Of a stretch of DNA of 64,000 nucleotides, positions 46,522-55,648 are shown piece by piece. The DNA is taken from positions 1 to 64,000 of the forward strand of contig JBCBRS010000006.1 of NCBI GenBank assembly GCA_039819545.1, in the 5' to 3' direction. A program made the translations under genes and the position numbers. Source of the DNA: CALLPQ01 sp039819545. Lineage in GTDB: Bacteria > Pseudomonadota > Alphaproteobacteria > Caulobacterales > Parvularculaceae. Each line of letters opens with the position of its first letter. Within the stretch, counting starts at the first letter, position 1. Below the pieces are notes generated by a model, which was not told the origin of the DNA, did not search any database, and worked only from the letters and a program-made list of their open reading frames with translations.

Positions 46522-48618
46522 CTACCCGTGTCCTGAGGTCTTCTCCACGCTTGCCTTCATGCGACTGAGGGCTTTTTCCAGATCCGCGTCACCGTCGCTA
46601 TCATTCGACGTACGGCTGGAAGCCCGGTGCCGGTTTAACAGGTCCTCGCGCGCTGCCGCTGTTTGTCGCCACTGTTCGTAGGAGGGGTCGTGATCAGTGA
46701 CCGTATCCGATGGCTGATCACCAGGTTGCGCCCCCTCAGGCGAAAGCGCGTCGGCCAAACGATTCTCTGTCCCGTTTTCTTCCGGAAACAGGTGCGAGGC
46801 GGAGCGGACAAGTTCCTCTTTCAGGTTGGTCTCAAACACATGGTGACTGAGCGCCGTATCAAACCCCCAGTCCACTTCATCCGATACTGTGTCGGCAGCA
46901 AGAAAAGCCTGACTGTTGAGCGCCCTGTCACGGAGGAGCCGCTCCAAAAGATTTCCCGATGCCGTTTTGAGCAAATGGCTTTTCAACCCTGCCGAGTCAA
47001 GGGAGGGCTCTGTGGAAAACACGCTGAGAATATCGCTAAGGAGCCGGTTCAGCCCGGGATCAGCCAGGGTGAGGCCAAAAAGCTGCGATTCCCGGCGGTC
47101 AAGCAACCCGGGATGGTACACCAGCGCCAGACAGAGCGTGGCTTCGCGGCGCCAGGCAACACTCTTTGCACCTGGCCGGGAGGCCCCCGAAGGCCCCTGA
47201 TGGGCGCGTAACTCCGCGCTCATCATGGCGGGCGGGGGCCGGCGCACCAGACGTCCGGTTTTTCGGTCTTCGGTCCAGCGGCCTCGCGCCGGGGTGGCGC
47301 CCTTTGACGTGGTACCCCCGCCGGACGCCCCGCCGCCAAAGGCCGCATCGAGCCGGGCCCGCAACTCGTTGGCATAAAATTGCTGCACGTCCGGGTCGGC
47401 GATGGATTTGGTCAAGCGCCGCAAATTGGCCTTGAAAGAGGCCCGGCGCTCGGGCGTTGTCAGGTCATGGGCCTCCTGCTCGCGCATCCACAAGACATCC
47501 ACGAAAGGCCGCGCCTCGGTGAGCACCGCCTCCATGGCCGCGCGCCCCTCTGCCTTGATCAGATCGTCGGGGTCCTTGCCATCGGGCAGAAAAGCAAAGC
47601 GCAGGGATTTGCCCGGCTTGAGCAGGGGCAGGGCCCGCTCCACCGCCCGAAAAGCAGCCTTGCGCCCGGCGCGGTCTCCATCAAAACACAGGATGGGCTC
47701 ATCATTGACCCGCCAAAGAAGCGCAATCTGCTCCTCCGTCAGGGCGGTGCCGAGCGGCGCCACACCGGTTTTGAAGCCCGCGCCCCAGAGCGCAATCACA
47801 TCCATATAGCCTTCGCACACCAACAGCGGGTCGCGGGCGGACCCGCTGGCCGCGCGGGCCTCCCCATACCGATAAAGGACACCGCCCTTATGAAAGAGCG
47901 GCGTTTCGCTGGAGTTCATATACTTGGCGCGGGCATCGGGGTTCATGGCCCGCCCGCCAAAGGCAATCACCTGGCCGCGCGGGTTGCGGATAGGGAACAT
48001 GACCCGGTCGCGAAATTTGTCATAGGTTGCCGCGCCGCGCCCATCGGCAGGGTCCGGCCGGATCAAAAGCCCCGCCTCCACCAGCACATCCTCGGCAAAC
48101 CCTTTATCGAGAAGCGTGTCTTTCAGGGCGGTGCGCGCACCCGGCGCAAAGCCGATGCCAAATTCGGCAATCTGGGCGTCGGTAATCTCGCGCCCGCGCA
48201 CATAGGACAGCGCAGCCCGCCCGGGGGCGCGGCTGAGCATTGCCGCAAAAAAGGCCTGCGCTGCCTCGCACGCTTCAACAAGCCCTTTGCGCGCTTCTGC
48301 CCGGCGTGCCTCCGCCGGATTATCCTTTGGCACCTCTAACCCTGCATCCTGGGCAAGGGTCTGAACCGCCTCCATGAAAGACAGGTTCTGCGTTTCTTGC
48401 AGAAACTTGATGATGTCGCCGTGGCGACCGGAAGAAAAGCAGTGATAAAAGCCCTTCTGGTCATTCACGAAGAAAGACGGGGTCTTTTCCTTGGTGAAGG
48501 GTGACAGGCCCGCATATTCGTTGCCCTGTTTTTTCAGTGCCACCGTACGCCCGATCACATCGGACGGGCGCAAACGGGACTTTAACTCGTCCAGAAATTC
48601 AGGCGAAAAGCGGGGCAT
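46522..48618 (-). CDS. dnaG: DNA primase (zinc ligands largely missing)
   Basis: DnaG lays RNA primers for replication. The 698-residue protein has the N-terminal primase domain, the TOPRIM core (LVCEGYMDVIAL, LCFDGDRAG, FLPDGKDPDDLI), and a C-terminal helicase-interaction part. In E. coli the zinc ribbon ligands are C40, H43, C61 and C64. The matching segments here read GLSPFTKEKTPSF and FYHCFSSGRHGD, so three of four ligands are Ser or Thr. The RNA polymerase domain motifs are intact. rpoD follows after 139 bases. Confidence 0.94.
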   Translation of the reverse strand: MPRFSPEFLDELKSRLRPSDVIGRTVALKKQGNEYAGLSPFTKEKTPSFFVNDQKGFYHCFSSGRHGDIIKFLQETQNLSFMEAVQTLAQDAGLEVPKDNPAEARRAEARKGLVEACEAAQAFFAAMLSRAPGRAALSYVRGREITDAQIAEFGIGFAPGARTALKDTLLDKGFAEDVLVEAGLLIRPDPADGRGAATYDKFRDRVMFPIRNPRGQVIAFGGRAMNPDARAKYMNSSETPLFHKGGVLYRYGEARAASGSARDPLLVCEGYMDVIALWGAGFKTGVAPLGTALTEEQIALLWRVNDEPILCFDGDRAGRKAAFRAVERALPLLKPGKSLRFAFLPDGKDPDDLIKAEGRAAMEAVLTEARPFVDVLWMREQEAHDLTTPERRASFKANLRRLTKSIADPDVQQFYANELRARLDAAFGGGASGGGTTSKGATPARGRWTEDRKTGRLVRRPPPAMMSAELRAHQGPSGASRPGAKSVAWRREATLCLALVYHPGLLDRRESQLFGLTLADPGLNRLLSDILSVFSTEPSLDSAGLKSHLLKTASGNLLERLLRDRALNSQAFLAADTVSDEVDWGFDTALSHHVFETNLKEELVRSASHLFPEENGTENRLADALSPEGAQPGDQPSDTVTDHDPSYEQWRQTAAAREDLLNRHRASSRTSNDSDGDADLEKALSRMKASVEKTSGHG

Positions 48619-48642
48619 AGCGCACCAGCATATAGCAAAGGG

Positions 48643-49725
48643 CTACAGCGTGAAGGGCGATATTTTCCCCTCACCAGTCAGCCAGTCCGTTAAAGCGCGC
48701 TGGCGGGGCCCATCGAACACGGCCATGATTTCGGCATCAGAAAAAATTCCCGTATGGCGATGCTTGAAGTCGGCATCCGGGACGGCAATTGCGAGAGACT
48801 TGGCGGCAATCCGCACGCCTGCACTGTTTGAGGTCGTTAACAGAGCCGGGAAAATGTCAAAGTCATCATCCACCGGCAACATACCCACCAGATAGGTCAG
48901 GGTGTGCCCATTACCAGGCCGCGCGATCGCCTTCACGTACCGCGCATCGAAAAAACACACGCCGCGGCTTTCACGCCCGGCCCGTTCGTGACGCTCACCA
49001 TCGCGGTTGGCATTGTACTGTTCTGAAAAATACATGAAGTCGCGGTTGCGATGATGGCGCGCAAATTTCAGCCCGTGGGTGATCAGGTCGTCCTCGTTCT
49101 GGCTTGATCGCCGCACCAGCAAAAAATGCCGGTCATCAAGGCGCTCGTCATAGGGGGCGATGGGATACCCCATGTCATCAAATTCGATGGCGGCAATATT
49201 GAAGATTTTGCCAATCGCGTTTTTCAGTTTTGCCGGTGCGCTTTGGACAGTGTCACCATCGACCTGAAGCCTGCTCAGCCGCGAGGCAAGCTGCGATAAA
49301 AGATCAGGCGCGCGCCCCGGCTGATCAAAAAACGATTGGCAAAGTTTGTCGTTCTGGATGCCTTCATTCAAAAGCAAATGATCGTAAATGCGGGCAAGAT
49401 CAAATCCATCAATGGTGCTTAACCCGGCAAATTGCTGGCGCAAGACCTGATCAAAGGCCTTCCGCACGGCCGGCATGTGGGTCAGCGTGCCCTTGGTGAG
49501 AAAGGCATTGACCTTTTCACTGGCATCATGGGTCAGCGCATCAAAGGCGCGCTCATCCGGGAGCGCGTCTGAAGACCCCGCTTTTTCAGCTTCCACCCGG
49601 GCGATGGCAGCATGGGCCTTACCCACCTCCCGCGCAAAACTGATTTTTGAGGGGAAGCGTCGCCGACAGACAAATTGGGCGAGGATATTAAGGTAGATCC
49701 AGGTTTCTTCCGAAAGCGTGTCCAT
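48643..49725 (-). CDS. Hypothetical protein, unknown family
   Basis: I do not recognise this 360-residue soluble protein. It has no signal or membrane segment. The N-terminal half is helical (AREVGKAHAAIARVEAEKAG), the C-terminal half mixed, with YPIAPYDERLDDRHFLLVRR, HHRNRDFMYFSEQYNANRDG and AVFDGPRQRALTDWL as distinctive stretches. It lies 24 bases upstream of dnaG on the same strand, but nothing links it to replication. Confidence 0.6.
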   Translation of the reverse strand: MDTLSEETWIYLNILAQFVCRRRFPSKISFAREVGKAHAAIARVEAEKAGSSDALPDERAFDALTHDASEKVNAFLTKGTLTHMPAVRKAFDQVLRQQFAGLSTIDGFDLARIYDHLLLNEGIQNDKLCQSFFDQPGRAPDLLSQLASRLSRLQVDGDTVQSAPAKLKNAIGKIFNIAAIEFDDMGYPIAPYDERLDDRHFLLVRRSSQNEDDLITHGLKFARHHRNRDFMYFSEQYNANRDGERHERAGRESRGVCFFDARYVKAIARPGNGHTLTYLVGMLPVDDDFDIFPALLTTSNSAGVRIAAKSLAIAVPDADFKHRHTGIFSDAEIMAVFDGPRQRALTDWLTGEGKISPFTL

Positions 49726-50101
49726 GCGCGCTCATCCCCGTACGATTCCATCACTCTTCCCGCCTGCCCAATTCGGCAGGTGCCGCACCCGCTTTCATCG
49801 ACATGCGTCAGCGATGGTCATTGACTAAAATTCCTATCAGCCGACCATCCTACAGTCCAGTGCCCGGCCCCACCGACGGATACTGACCGTGACGCCCTGT
49901 CCTGTGCTTTATCCTGAAATGGCAGGAGATCGATCACAGGGCCTGAAGCCGCCGCGCATGACCTGCCAATACCTTGGATCACCGTTATTGAATTAAATAC
50001 TGAATAATCAGTATTGTGATCATTTTTGAAAAGGGGAAAAATGAACATGGTCAAACAGCGATTCCCATCGCCGTTTTGATCGGGCAAGAGGAGGTTTTCT
50101 T
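49726..50101. other. Divergent intergenic region with palindrome
   Basis: This 376-base gap lies between two divergent genes of unknown function. It includes a perfect inverted repeat at 49996-50015 and an AT-rich stretch around it. The ribosome site AGGAGG at 50091-50096 belongs to the plus-strand gene. No other gene or RNA is seen. Confidence 0.5.
49996..50015. promoter_or_regulatory. Candidate operator: 8 bp perfect inverted repeat
   Basis: AATACTGA and TCAGTATT are exact reverse complements separated by ATAA. The site is about 87 bases upstream of the SPFH-like gene start, in an AT-rich stretch. No T-run fitting a terminator follows. A repressor or activator binding site is the simplest reading; no regulator is identified. 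Confidence 0.4.
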
Positions 50102-51037
50102 ATGCGAAAACGACCATTTGATAATGAACTGGCCGTCTTCCGCGGGCGGGGAAGACGCGGGCGATACAAAGTGATCCGTCACTATATTCATCGTGACCGA
50201 CCACTCTTGAAAACGATCTGTGATCTGAGGGAAATTGGTGCTTTAGAAACAAAATCAGCGCTTTTTAGTTTCGAGCCTCCAACGCTCGGCACTGACCGAG
50301 GTTTTCTCTCTCTTGGCATAATCAAACTCAATTATGGCCCGGCGGAACTGGAAACCGGCGATGAACAACGCCTGCGGAGCCGCGTGCAATTGGAGTTTTC
50401 GATGTCACACCAACCGCGGTGCATTGAAGCGTTGCTAAACTGCGACCGGTTTCAGAACTTTGCTGAGGTTCTGTCGGGGCGTGTTGCCGGTATTGTATCG
50501 GCCATATACGGACAATATAGTCGCCGCGAGATCATCAATAGGCTTGATGATATCACCCATGAGTGTGAAGAACGCCTGCGCAGCGAACTGGAAGGGTTTC
50601 CGCAACCCAGTAACTCCCGGTTGGGCATTGTCATTTCAAAACTGGTTATAACCCCGGGCAATGCTCTCGAGATTGCCAATGATGACCGGGACAATGATCA
50701 CTCTATTACCAGCGAGGTCAGAAGACTTGCGCGCGTCCTTGACGAGTTCACAACGCCGGCGAAGAAAGTGGAGGTCATGAACTTAATCCTGGCACAGATC
50801 GGTCTTCTGAAAACGACAAGGATTGCCGAGGCTAATGGGACCGTCATGGTCGTCCCATCGGATATTGCGGGGTATGCGGCACCGTCTCAGAATGCGGTAC
50901 CATCCAATCTTGATGAGATTAGAACCATCGCAATGGACAATGGGATGCAAAAAGCCTTGCAACGCCTGGACGCCATCGAATTGCCGACGACTGGCAATGA
51001 CGATGATGACGATGACGATGACGATCAGGCTGCGTAA
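50102..51037 (+). CDS. Unknown protein with SPFH/band-7-like core and poly-Asp tail
   Basis: This 311-residue protein has no membrane segment. The middle part (residues ~98-185), with QLEFSMSHQPRCIEALLNC, GQYSRREIINRLDDITHECE and ERLRSELEGF, then GIVISKLVIT, follows the pattern of SPFH (stomatin/prohibitin) domains. The match is by pattern only. The C-terminus ends in nine Asp residues encoded by GAC/GAT repeats (50999-51025), then QAA. A strong AGGAGG precedes the ATG. It stands alone between a divergent unknown gene and a repeat. Function unknown. Confidence 0.5.
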   Translation: MRKRPFDNELAVFRGRGRRGRYKVIRHYIHRDRPLLKTICDLREIGALETKSALFSFEPPTLGTDRGFLSLGIIKLNYGPAELETGDEQRLRSRVQLEFSMSHQPRCIEALLNCDRFQNFAEVLSGRVAGIVSAIYGQYSRREIINRLDDITHECEERLRSELEGFPQPSNSRLGIVISKLVITPGNALEIANDDRDNDHSITSEVRRLARVLDEFTTPAKKVEVMNLILAQIGLLKTTRIAEANGTVMVVPSDIAGYAAPSQNAVPSNLDEIRTIAMDNGMQKALQRLDAIELPTTGNDDDDDDDDDQAA

Positions 51038-51077
51038 AACTGAAGGGGCCCCATCGTCTTTATGGCCTTGGGGCTCC

Positions 51078-51203
51078 GCTAAAGCGCATTCACAAAAAGG
51101 GTGATCGTCGATGCTTCCCATCCATCAACTTGGGTTCGACCGCGCGATCCCCAAAAACTCTAGACTGCGGTTTTGTTTCAACAAAAAGGAAACGCAGTTT
51201 AGG
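51078..51203. repeat. 127 bp dispersed repeat, copy 2
   Basis: This is the full-length partner of 201-328, with the same block order and the same terminal hairpin beginning TCTAGACTGCG. It lies between the convergent 3' ends of the SPFH-like gene and the second DUF4139 gene. Differences are scattered and include a one-base deletion near the left end, as expected for an old non-coding repeat. Confidence 0.8.
51151..51203 (-). terminator. Hairpin terminator of the second DUF4139 gene (part of repeat)
   Basis: The right end of the repeat folds as AACTGCGTTTC against the partner around CGCAGTCTAG on the minus strand. A run of five T follows (51157-51153). It starts 17 bases after the gene stop at 51220. 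The same hairpin terminates the thioredoxin gene at the other copy. Confidence 0.6.
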
Positions 51204-51219
51204 GTCCCGGGGCGTCCGC

Positions 51220-52836
51220 CTACTCAATCCACTTAACCGTATAGACCAAGGTGGCTGAGGCCTGCGGGGCCACATCGAATTGCCATTTGGGATAGGGACT
51301 GTCTTTGACCTGACGGCGGGATGCGCGGGTGACCACCGGCGGGTCAAAATAACCATCACGGTTGAGGGTCATCTCTGTGCGGATGGTCTGGGTGTTGGCG
51401 TTGAAAACGCGATGCTCCACCCGGGCGGTATATTGATAGTCGCCATTGGAGAGTTCTTTTTCCGTCACAGACAAAATGCGCGTTTGGCCGGTGACCGATG
51501 GGCTTTCGCCGATGGATACTTCCACGGGCAAGCCCACGGCAAGATCCTTCACGTCATCAGCACCCAGATAAAATGACCGCCCATTGGCACCGGGTTGAAA
51601 CACCCGCACCGTTCCTTCGGGCAGCGGTTGGGCAAGGGTACCATCAGCGCTGTTGTCAATGTCGTAGCGTAGCGTGGCCGCGTCTGTCGCATCGGGCCTG
51701 CGCGAACGTGTAGTGAATTGGCCCAGATCAAGATCAAAGACGTGAAAGCGATCAACCGACACATTATCCTGATCAAGAAAGGCCACCTGTTTTGTCTGAT
51801 ACGCCGCCACGGTCGTTGGCTCGGGTGTACGGAACAGCTTGTAATCGCCGAGATCTTCGCGGCTTGCCTGACGCGAACCAGTGACAACAATCACCTCGTC
51901 TTCCTCAGGGCTTTGAAGGCTTAAAAAGCTCAGTCCCTCGTCCGCGGGTGCGGGCGCGCGATCAACTCTTTTATACCGCCTGCGCCTCGCGTCGGTGCCC
52001 GTCTTTGTTGAGCCCCGGGGCCAGCAGGTGGCAAAAAAGGGCACCGCCGACTGACGGTCTGCCGCTGTCTCGTCAAGCCGTTGCAGGGCACCCGCCACAA
52101 TCGCCGTGGGGGCATCGCGCACGGTCTGGTTTGTCCCATTGGTGACGGTCAGCCACCCGGCGAGGGCTGCCTTGGTCTCGGTTTCATCAAGCGTCAGCAG
52201 ATAATCAGCCTGCCACCCAAAACCGCCCGCAAGATAGCTGATGGTAAACGTTTGCAGGCCTGGCGTCTCGCTGGTCACCTCAAGGGACAAGGTCGGCTTA
52301 TCAATCAAATTCTCTGGCACTTGCTCAAAGGTGATTTTTTCCGGCAACCCGGAACAGTCAAAAACCTCTATCGCACCATCAATATCAATTACCGCGCCGC
52401 GCCGCGCAGAAATCAGTGTACCGATCACCGTTTGCGCATCTCCCGTGGCGGGGTTGGTGCGCACAAGCGTAATGTCCTTGCCCACATGGGCCTGCATCAG
52501 GGACCCTTGGGAGAGCAGGTCATAATCGAAATTCCGTTCGATGGTGACGGCCCCAAACTCGCGCAGCAACGCCGTTTGCGGGATCATCAGGTCGCTAACC
52601 CCTTCAAACGAAATCGTGCTGCGACCAGCGGGAACCATCACGGTCCGCGTCTCCGTCACAAAGGCAAGATCATCGCGGTATATTGTCAGCGCCATTTCCT
52701 CCGGCCCCGGAGAAATGACCGCTGAAGAGGTCGATGAGGGCGATTCCTGGGCCTGCACAAGCGGTCCACAGAGGAGGCCCGCGACGCTGCATAGAGCGCC
52801 AAAACACCACCTTAAAGAAAGGGATAATCCGGGCAC
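51220..52836 (-). CDS. DUF4139 domain-containing protein, paralogue 2
   Basis: This protein and its upstream neighbour are paralogues. It has a hydrophobic leader (LRWCFGALCSVAGLLCGPLV, ending at QAQ), then a beta-rich domain with ERNFDYDLLSQGSLM and LVRTNPATGDAQTVIGTLIS. The DUF4139 core follows, with YLAGGFGWQADYLLTLDE and LPEGTVRVFQPGANGRSF. The frame is open far upstream but overlaps paralogue 1. A GTG at 52836, six bases after the paralogue 1 stop, gives a normal signal peptide and 538 residues. The start is therefore inferred. The biochemical role of DUF4139 proteins is unknown. Confidence 0.8.
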   Translation of the reverse strand: MPGLSLSLRWCFGALCSVAGLLCGPLVQAQESPSSTSSAVISPGPEEMALTIYRDDLAFVTETRTVMVPAGRSTISFEGVSDLMIPQTALLREFGAVTIERNFDYDLLSQGSLMQAHVGKDITLVRTNPATGDAQTVIGTLISARRGAVIDIDGAIEVFDCSGLPEKITFEQVPENLIDKPTLSLEVTSETPGLQTFTISYLAGGFGWQADYLLTLDETETKAALAGWLTVTNGTNQTVRDAPTAIVAGALQRLDETAADRQSAVPFFATCWPRGSTKTGTDARRRRYKRVDRAPAPADEGLSFLSLQSPEEDEVIVVTGSRQASREDLGDYKLFRTPEPTTVAAYQTKQVAFLDQDNVSVDRFHVFDLDLGQFTTRSRRPDATDAATLRYDIDNSADGTLAQPLPEGTVRVFQPGANGRSFYLGADDVKDLAVGLPVEVSIGESPSVTGQTRILSVTEKELSNGDYQYTARVEHRVFNANTQTIRTEMTLNRDGYFDPPVVTRASRRQVKDSPYPKWQFDVAPQASATLVYTVKWIE

Positions 52837-52841
52837 GGTCG

Positions 52842-54308
52842 TTACCGGGATTTTTGGCGGATTGTAAAGGACAATACGCTCTCGCCTTCGGCCGGCACGG
52901 GGACGGACCACACATACTGGTTTGCCGCCGGGTTTCGGCTTTCCACCGTCTCCGACAGGATCTGCGTTTCCAAACCAGACCAACCCGCCTGTTGGCGGAT
53001 CGTCACCGTCACCGGCTCGGCTTTGGCATTGCGTAAGGTATAAGCCATGGTCGTTTCGGTTACCCGCTTATTGACGATCTTGTTAGCCCGCACCGCCGGT
53101 TGCACCGTGACGTCAAACGCTTCACCAATCTTGATGGCAAGGTCTGCCCCGCCTGCGGTATGCTGAATATTGTCTTCGCCAATGAATTGCGAGCGGCCTT
53201 GCGCATCTTTTGTATAAACACGGACGGTTCCCTTAGGCAACGCGGCACCAAGGCCCGCCGCCTTACTGTTGGAAAAGGCAATTCGGACATCAACATTTTG
53301 CGGTTCGTTGATCGTATTAAAGCCATAGGCCCAATATTCGTAAGTCTTCGCCGCCTTGGCTCCGTCAGCGCTAACAAAGCCAACCTGTTTGGTTTGCTGG
53401 CTCGCCACTGTGGTGCGCCCGGGCAGCGGATACAGATAATTGTCGCCAAGCCGTGCCTCACCCGTTGCCTCAATCCCGCCAGAGCGGGTGGAGGACGCGC
53501 GGCCTCGGGAGGGATAGCGCCGGCCAGAGCCGCGGTTATTGCTCTGCGCCACATCGCCCGCAACCATCTGGACCTGGGCATTTTTGAAACTTGTTTCAGT
53601 GGTGTTGGACAGCGTCACCCAGCCCTGAAAATCCATGGCGCCCGCCGCTTCGTCAAAGGCCGCCACATAGTCAGCACGCCAACCAAGCCCACTCGTCAGA
53701 TAGGTGAGCGAGGTGGGTGTACGCTGGGGCCGGTCTGTCTCCACCGTCACCGACAGGGTCGGGTCGGCGCGCAGATTTTCCGGGACCCGGTCAAAAATCA
53801 CCCGCGTGGGCAGATTATCGTCGCGCAGCACCTCAATCCGGTCGCCAATTTTTAGGACAACGCCCCTATTCACCGACAATACCGTGGCAGTTTGCGTCGT
53901 TTCGCGGCCCGTGGCGGGGTTGGTGCGCACGATCTTAACCTGTCGCCCCACGGCCTTTTCCATCAGCTTTGCAGGCGTGAGCAGGTCATAATCGAAATTC
54001 TGCTCAATGATACTGACACCGGGCGCAGAGAAGGTCACGGTGGGAGCCTGTATCTGCGAGGAGACGCCGGGCAAGCTGACCACCGAGCGCCCCCTGGCGT
54101 AGGACAAGGTCCGCACATCATGGATCAGCGCCAGATTGTCGTTGTAGATGGTCAACGACAGGTCAGACGCCTCATTTTCTCTTTGCACCATTGCGATTGA
54201 GGGAATGGCGGTGGTGCCACCGGCGATTGTAACGGCTGCTAATGCGGTTGCTGCCCAGTATTGACGGCGCGTGCGACCGTCATGTTTGACCACGTGAAAT
54301 TTGTTCAT
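52842..54308 (-). CDS. DUF4139 domain-containing protein, paralogue 1
   Basis: This 488-residue protein has a signal region (WAATALAAVTIAGGTTAIPS) and a domain order matching paralogue 2: QNFDYDLLTPAKLMEKAVG, IVRTNPATGRETTQTATVLS, YLTSGLGWRADYVAAFDEA and LPKGTVRVYTKDAQGRSQFI. The shared motif strings show gene duplication. The ATG at 54308 has GAGG 9 bases upstream; the 23 codons before it are discarded. It is six bases upstream of paralogue 2, so they form one operon. An exported beta-rich protein of unknown role. Confidence 0.84.
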   Translation of the reverse strand: MNKFHVVKHDGRTRRQYWAATALAAVTIAGGTTAIPSIAMVQRENEASDLSLTIYNDNLALIHDVRTLSYARGRSVVSLPGVSSQIQAPTVTFSAPGVSIIEQNFDYDLLTPAKLMEKAVGRQVKIVRTNPATGRETTQTATVLSVNRGVVLKIGDRIEVLRDDNLPTRVIFDRVPENLRADPTLSVTVETDRPQRTPTSLTYLTSGLGWRADYVAAFDEAAGAMDFQGWVTLSNTTETSFKNAQVQMVAGDVAQSNNRGSGRRYPSRGRASSTRSGGIEATGEARLGDNYLYPLPGRTTVASQQTKQVGFVSADGAKAAKTYEYWAYGFNTINEPQNVDVRIAFSNSKAAGLGAALPKGTVRVYTKDAQGRSQFIGEDNIQHTAGGADLAIKIGEAFDVTVQPAVRANKIVNKRVTETTMAYTLRNAKAEPVTVTIRQQAGWSGLETQILSETVESRNPAANQYVWSVPVPAEGESVLSFTIRQKSR

Positions 54309-54943
54309 GCCGGGTTCCCTCTTCACTGAGTCTAGCTTGCACCTTGCCGGTGCCTTTGTCTCGCGCCGCGACCGCAAAGCAGCACCATCTGCAACACCGT
54401 TCGCCGCACCTAACCACGATCAGGTCAGTAAGCACAGGGTTTGGTGGAAAGATGACCGAGTTGCGGCCGATGCAGGGTATATCAAACAGGAAAAGGCGAC
54501 GCACACGTCGACGACAGTGTCGCCAATTGAGGCGATGCAGGCCGGGTGACATGCACCCACCTGACAACCATCGATTAAGAGGGGGGGGATTGGCGGTCAA
54601 AACCTTTGCCATCAGATCCGAAATCGGCCCCAGCCGCTGAAAAAAGACAAAATCAGGGCGGAAATTGGACCATGATGGTCCATAACGAGGGCCCGGCATG
54701 TCCGTTAAGGTTCCGTTAATAAAGGTAAATTTTTACCCTGATACCAAAATGCCCCATATTTGGCATGAAACCGCAGCTTAAACGGAAATTTACCAAAAAA
54801 AGCCCGATTTGGTCCATCTCGCGGTTGCGAGCCCTGTTTCTAGATGATACCTCAAATTACCTTATCAAAGTAAGGGGAAATGCGCGTTGATCGGGGACAC
54901 CTCTGGCGCGCGTGCAAAGTTCAATGAACGTCGGAGATAAAAC
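54309..54943. other. Intergenic region upstream of the VPLPA-CTERM gene
   Basis: This 635-base gap separates two divergent genes. The right half is AT-rich and likely holds the promoter of the CTERM gene. Minus-strand reading frames in the left half lack support. I considered a sigma-54 site near 54763 but the GG-GC spacing is 9 instead of 10, so I do not call it. Confidence 0.4.
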
Positions 54944-55522
54944 ATGATGAAGAAACTTCTTCTTGGCGTCGCATCATCTTTCTTGCTGATGGGTGCTGCC
55001 AACGCAGAGACAATTATAGTAGACGACGGTGGTGACGATGGCGGTATCGCGTCCAACCCAGCACCAGCGTTTTCAGCCCCCGGGTTTTTCGGTGGTTCAC
55101 TGGGCGACACAGACGTTGCCTCACCGGACAACTTTGTTGCTCACCGCTTTACCGGTCTGATGACAGGTGCCACAGGCGGGACACTGATTATCCAGATCGC
55201 TCAGTCTTTTGGTGGGTCGAACAATGACGTTATCCGTGCTGGTAACGCCGACTCAGGCGCCACAGCCGGTGCCGCACTCGCCAACGTTACAAGCTTCGGC
55301 ATGGTGATGGGCAACACAATCACGATCGATCTTGCTACCGCTGGCTTGTTGTCAATCATTCAAGCGAATGGTTTCCTTGACGTTCTGGTTGGTGATGATC
55401 GCGAAATCGACTTCATCCAGCTCGACGTCGAAGGCATAGTCCCCGTACCAGCAGCTCTGCCTCTGATGGCTTCAGCGCTGATCGGTGGTGCCGCAGCAAT
55501 GCGTCGTCGCAAAAAAGCCTAA
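54944..55522 (+). CDS. VPLPA-CTERM sorting-domain secreted protein
   Basis: This 192-residue protein has a signal peptide (LLLGVASSFLLMGAANAE). A short acidic Gly/Asp stretch and a beta-rich body follow. The C-terminal tripartite signal is VPVPAALPLMASALIGGAAA then MRRRKKA: a VPxPA motif, a hydrophobic helix and a basic tail. Such proteins are processed by an exosortase; no exosortase gene is in the window. A GGAG ribosome site precedes ATG ATG; either Met may start. A terminator follows. Typical links are to cell-surface matrix or polysaccharide, by family only. Confidence 0.85.
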   Translation: MMKKLLLGVASSFLLMGAANAETIIVDDGGDDGGIASNPAPAFSAPGFFGGSLGDTDVASPDNFVAHRFTGLMTGATGGTLIIQIAQSFGGSNNDVIRAGNADSGATAGAALANVTSFGMVMGNTITIDLATAGLLSIIQANGFLDVLVGDDREIDFIQLDVEGIVPVPAALPLMASALIGGAAAMRRRKKA

Positions 55523-55550
55523 GGTCTTACAATCATTGCTGATTGGGAAA

Positions 55551-55577
55551 ACGGCTCTTTCGGGAGCCGTTTTTTTA
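55551..55577 (+). terminator. Terminator after the VPLPA-CTERM gene
   Basis: ACGGCTC (55551-55557) and GAGCCGT (55564-55570) form a seven-pair stem with loop TTTCGG. A run of seven or eight T follows. It lies 28 bases after the stop codon. Confidence 0.85.
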
Positions 55578-55648
55578 TGGGGGATGGTGCGTGATATTGC
55601 GCAATTCGATTGCCGGGTCATCGCGGCGTAATTGTCTAAGCCTTATGC

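Noticed and set aside
47380..48339. 319-codon plus-strand open frame opposite dnaG
   Set aside because: Antisense to the conserved primase; no domain recognised.
54280..54699. 139-codon minus-strand open frame upstream of the DUF4139 operon
   Set aside because: It overlaps the start of DUF4139 paralogue 1, has no ribosome site or domain, and its composition looks non-coding.
54755..54780. Sigma-54 promoter upstream of the CTERM gene
   Set aside because: TTGGCATGAAACCGCAG has only 9 bases between the GG and GC elements instead of 10.
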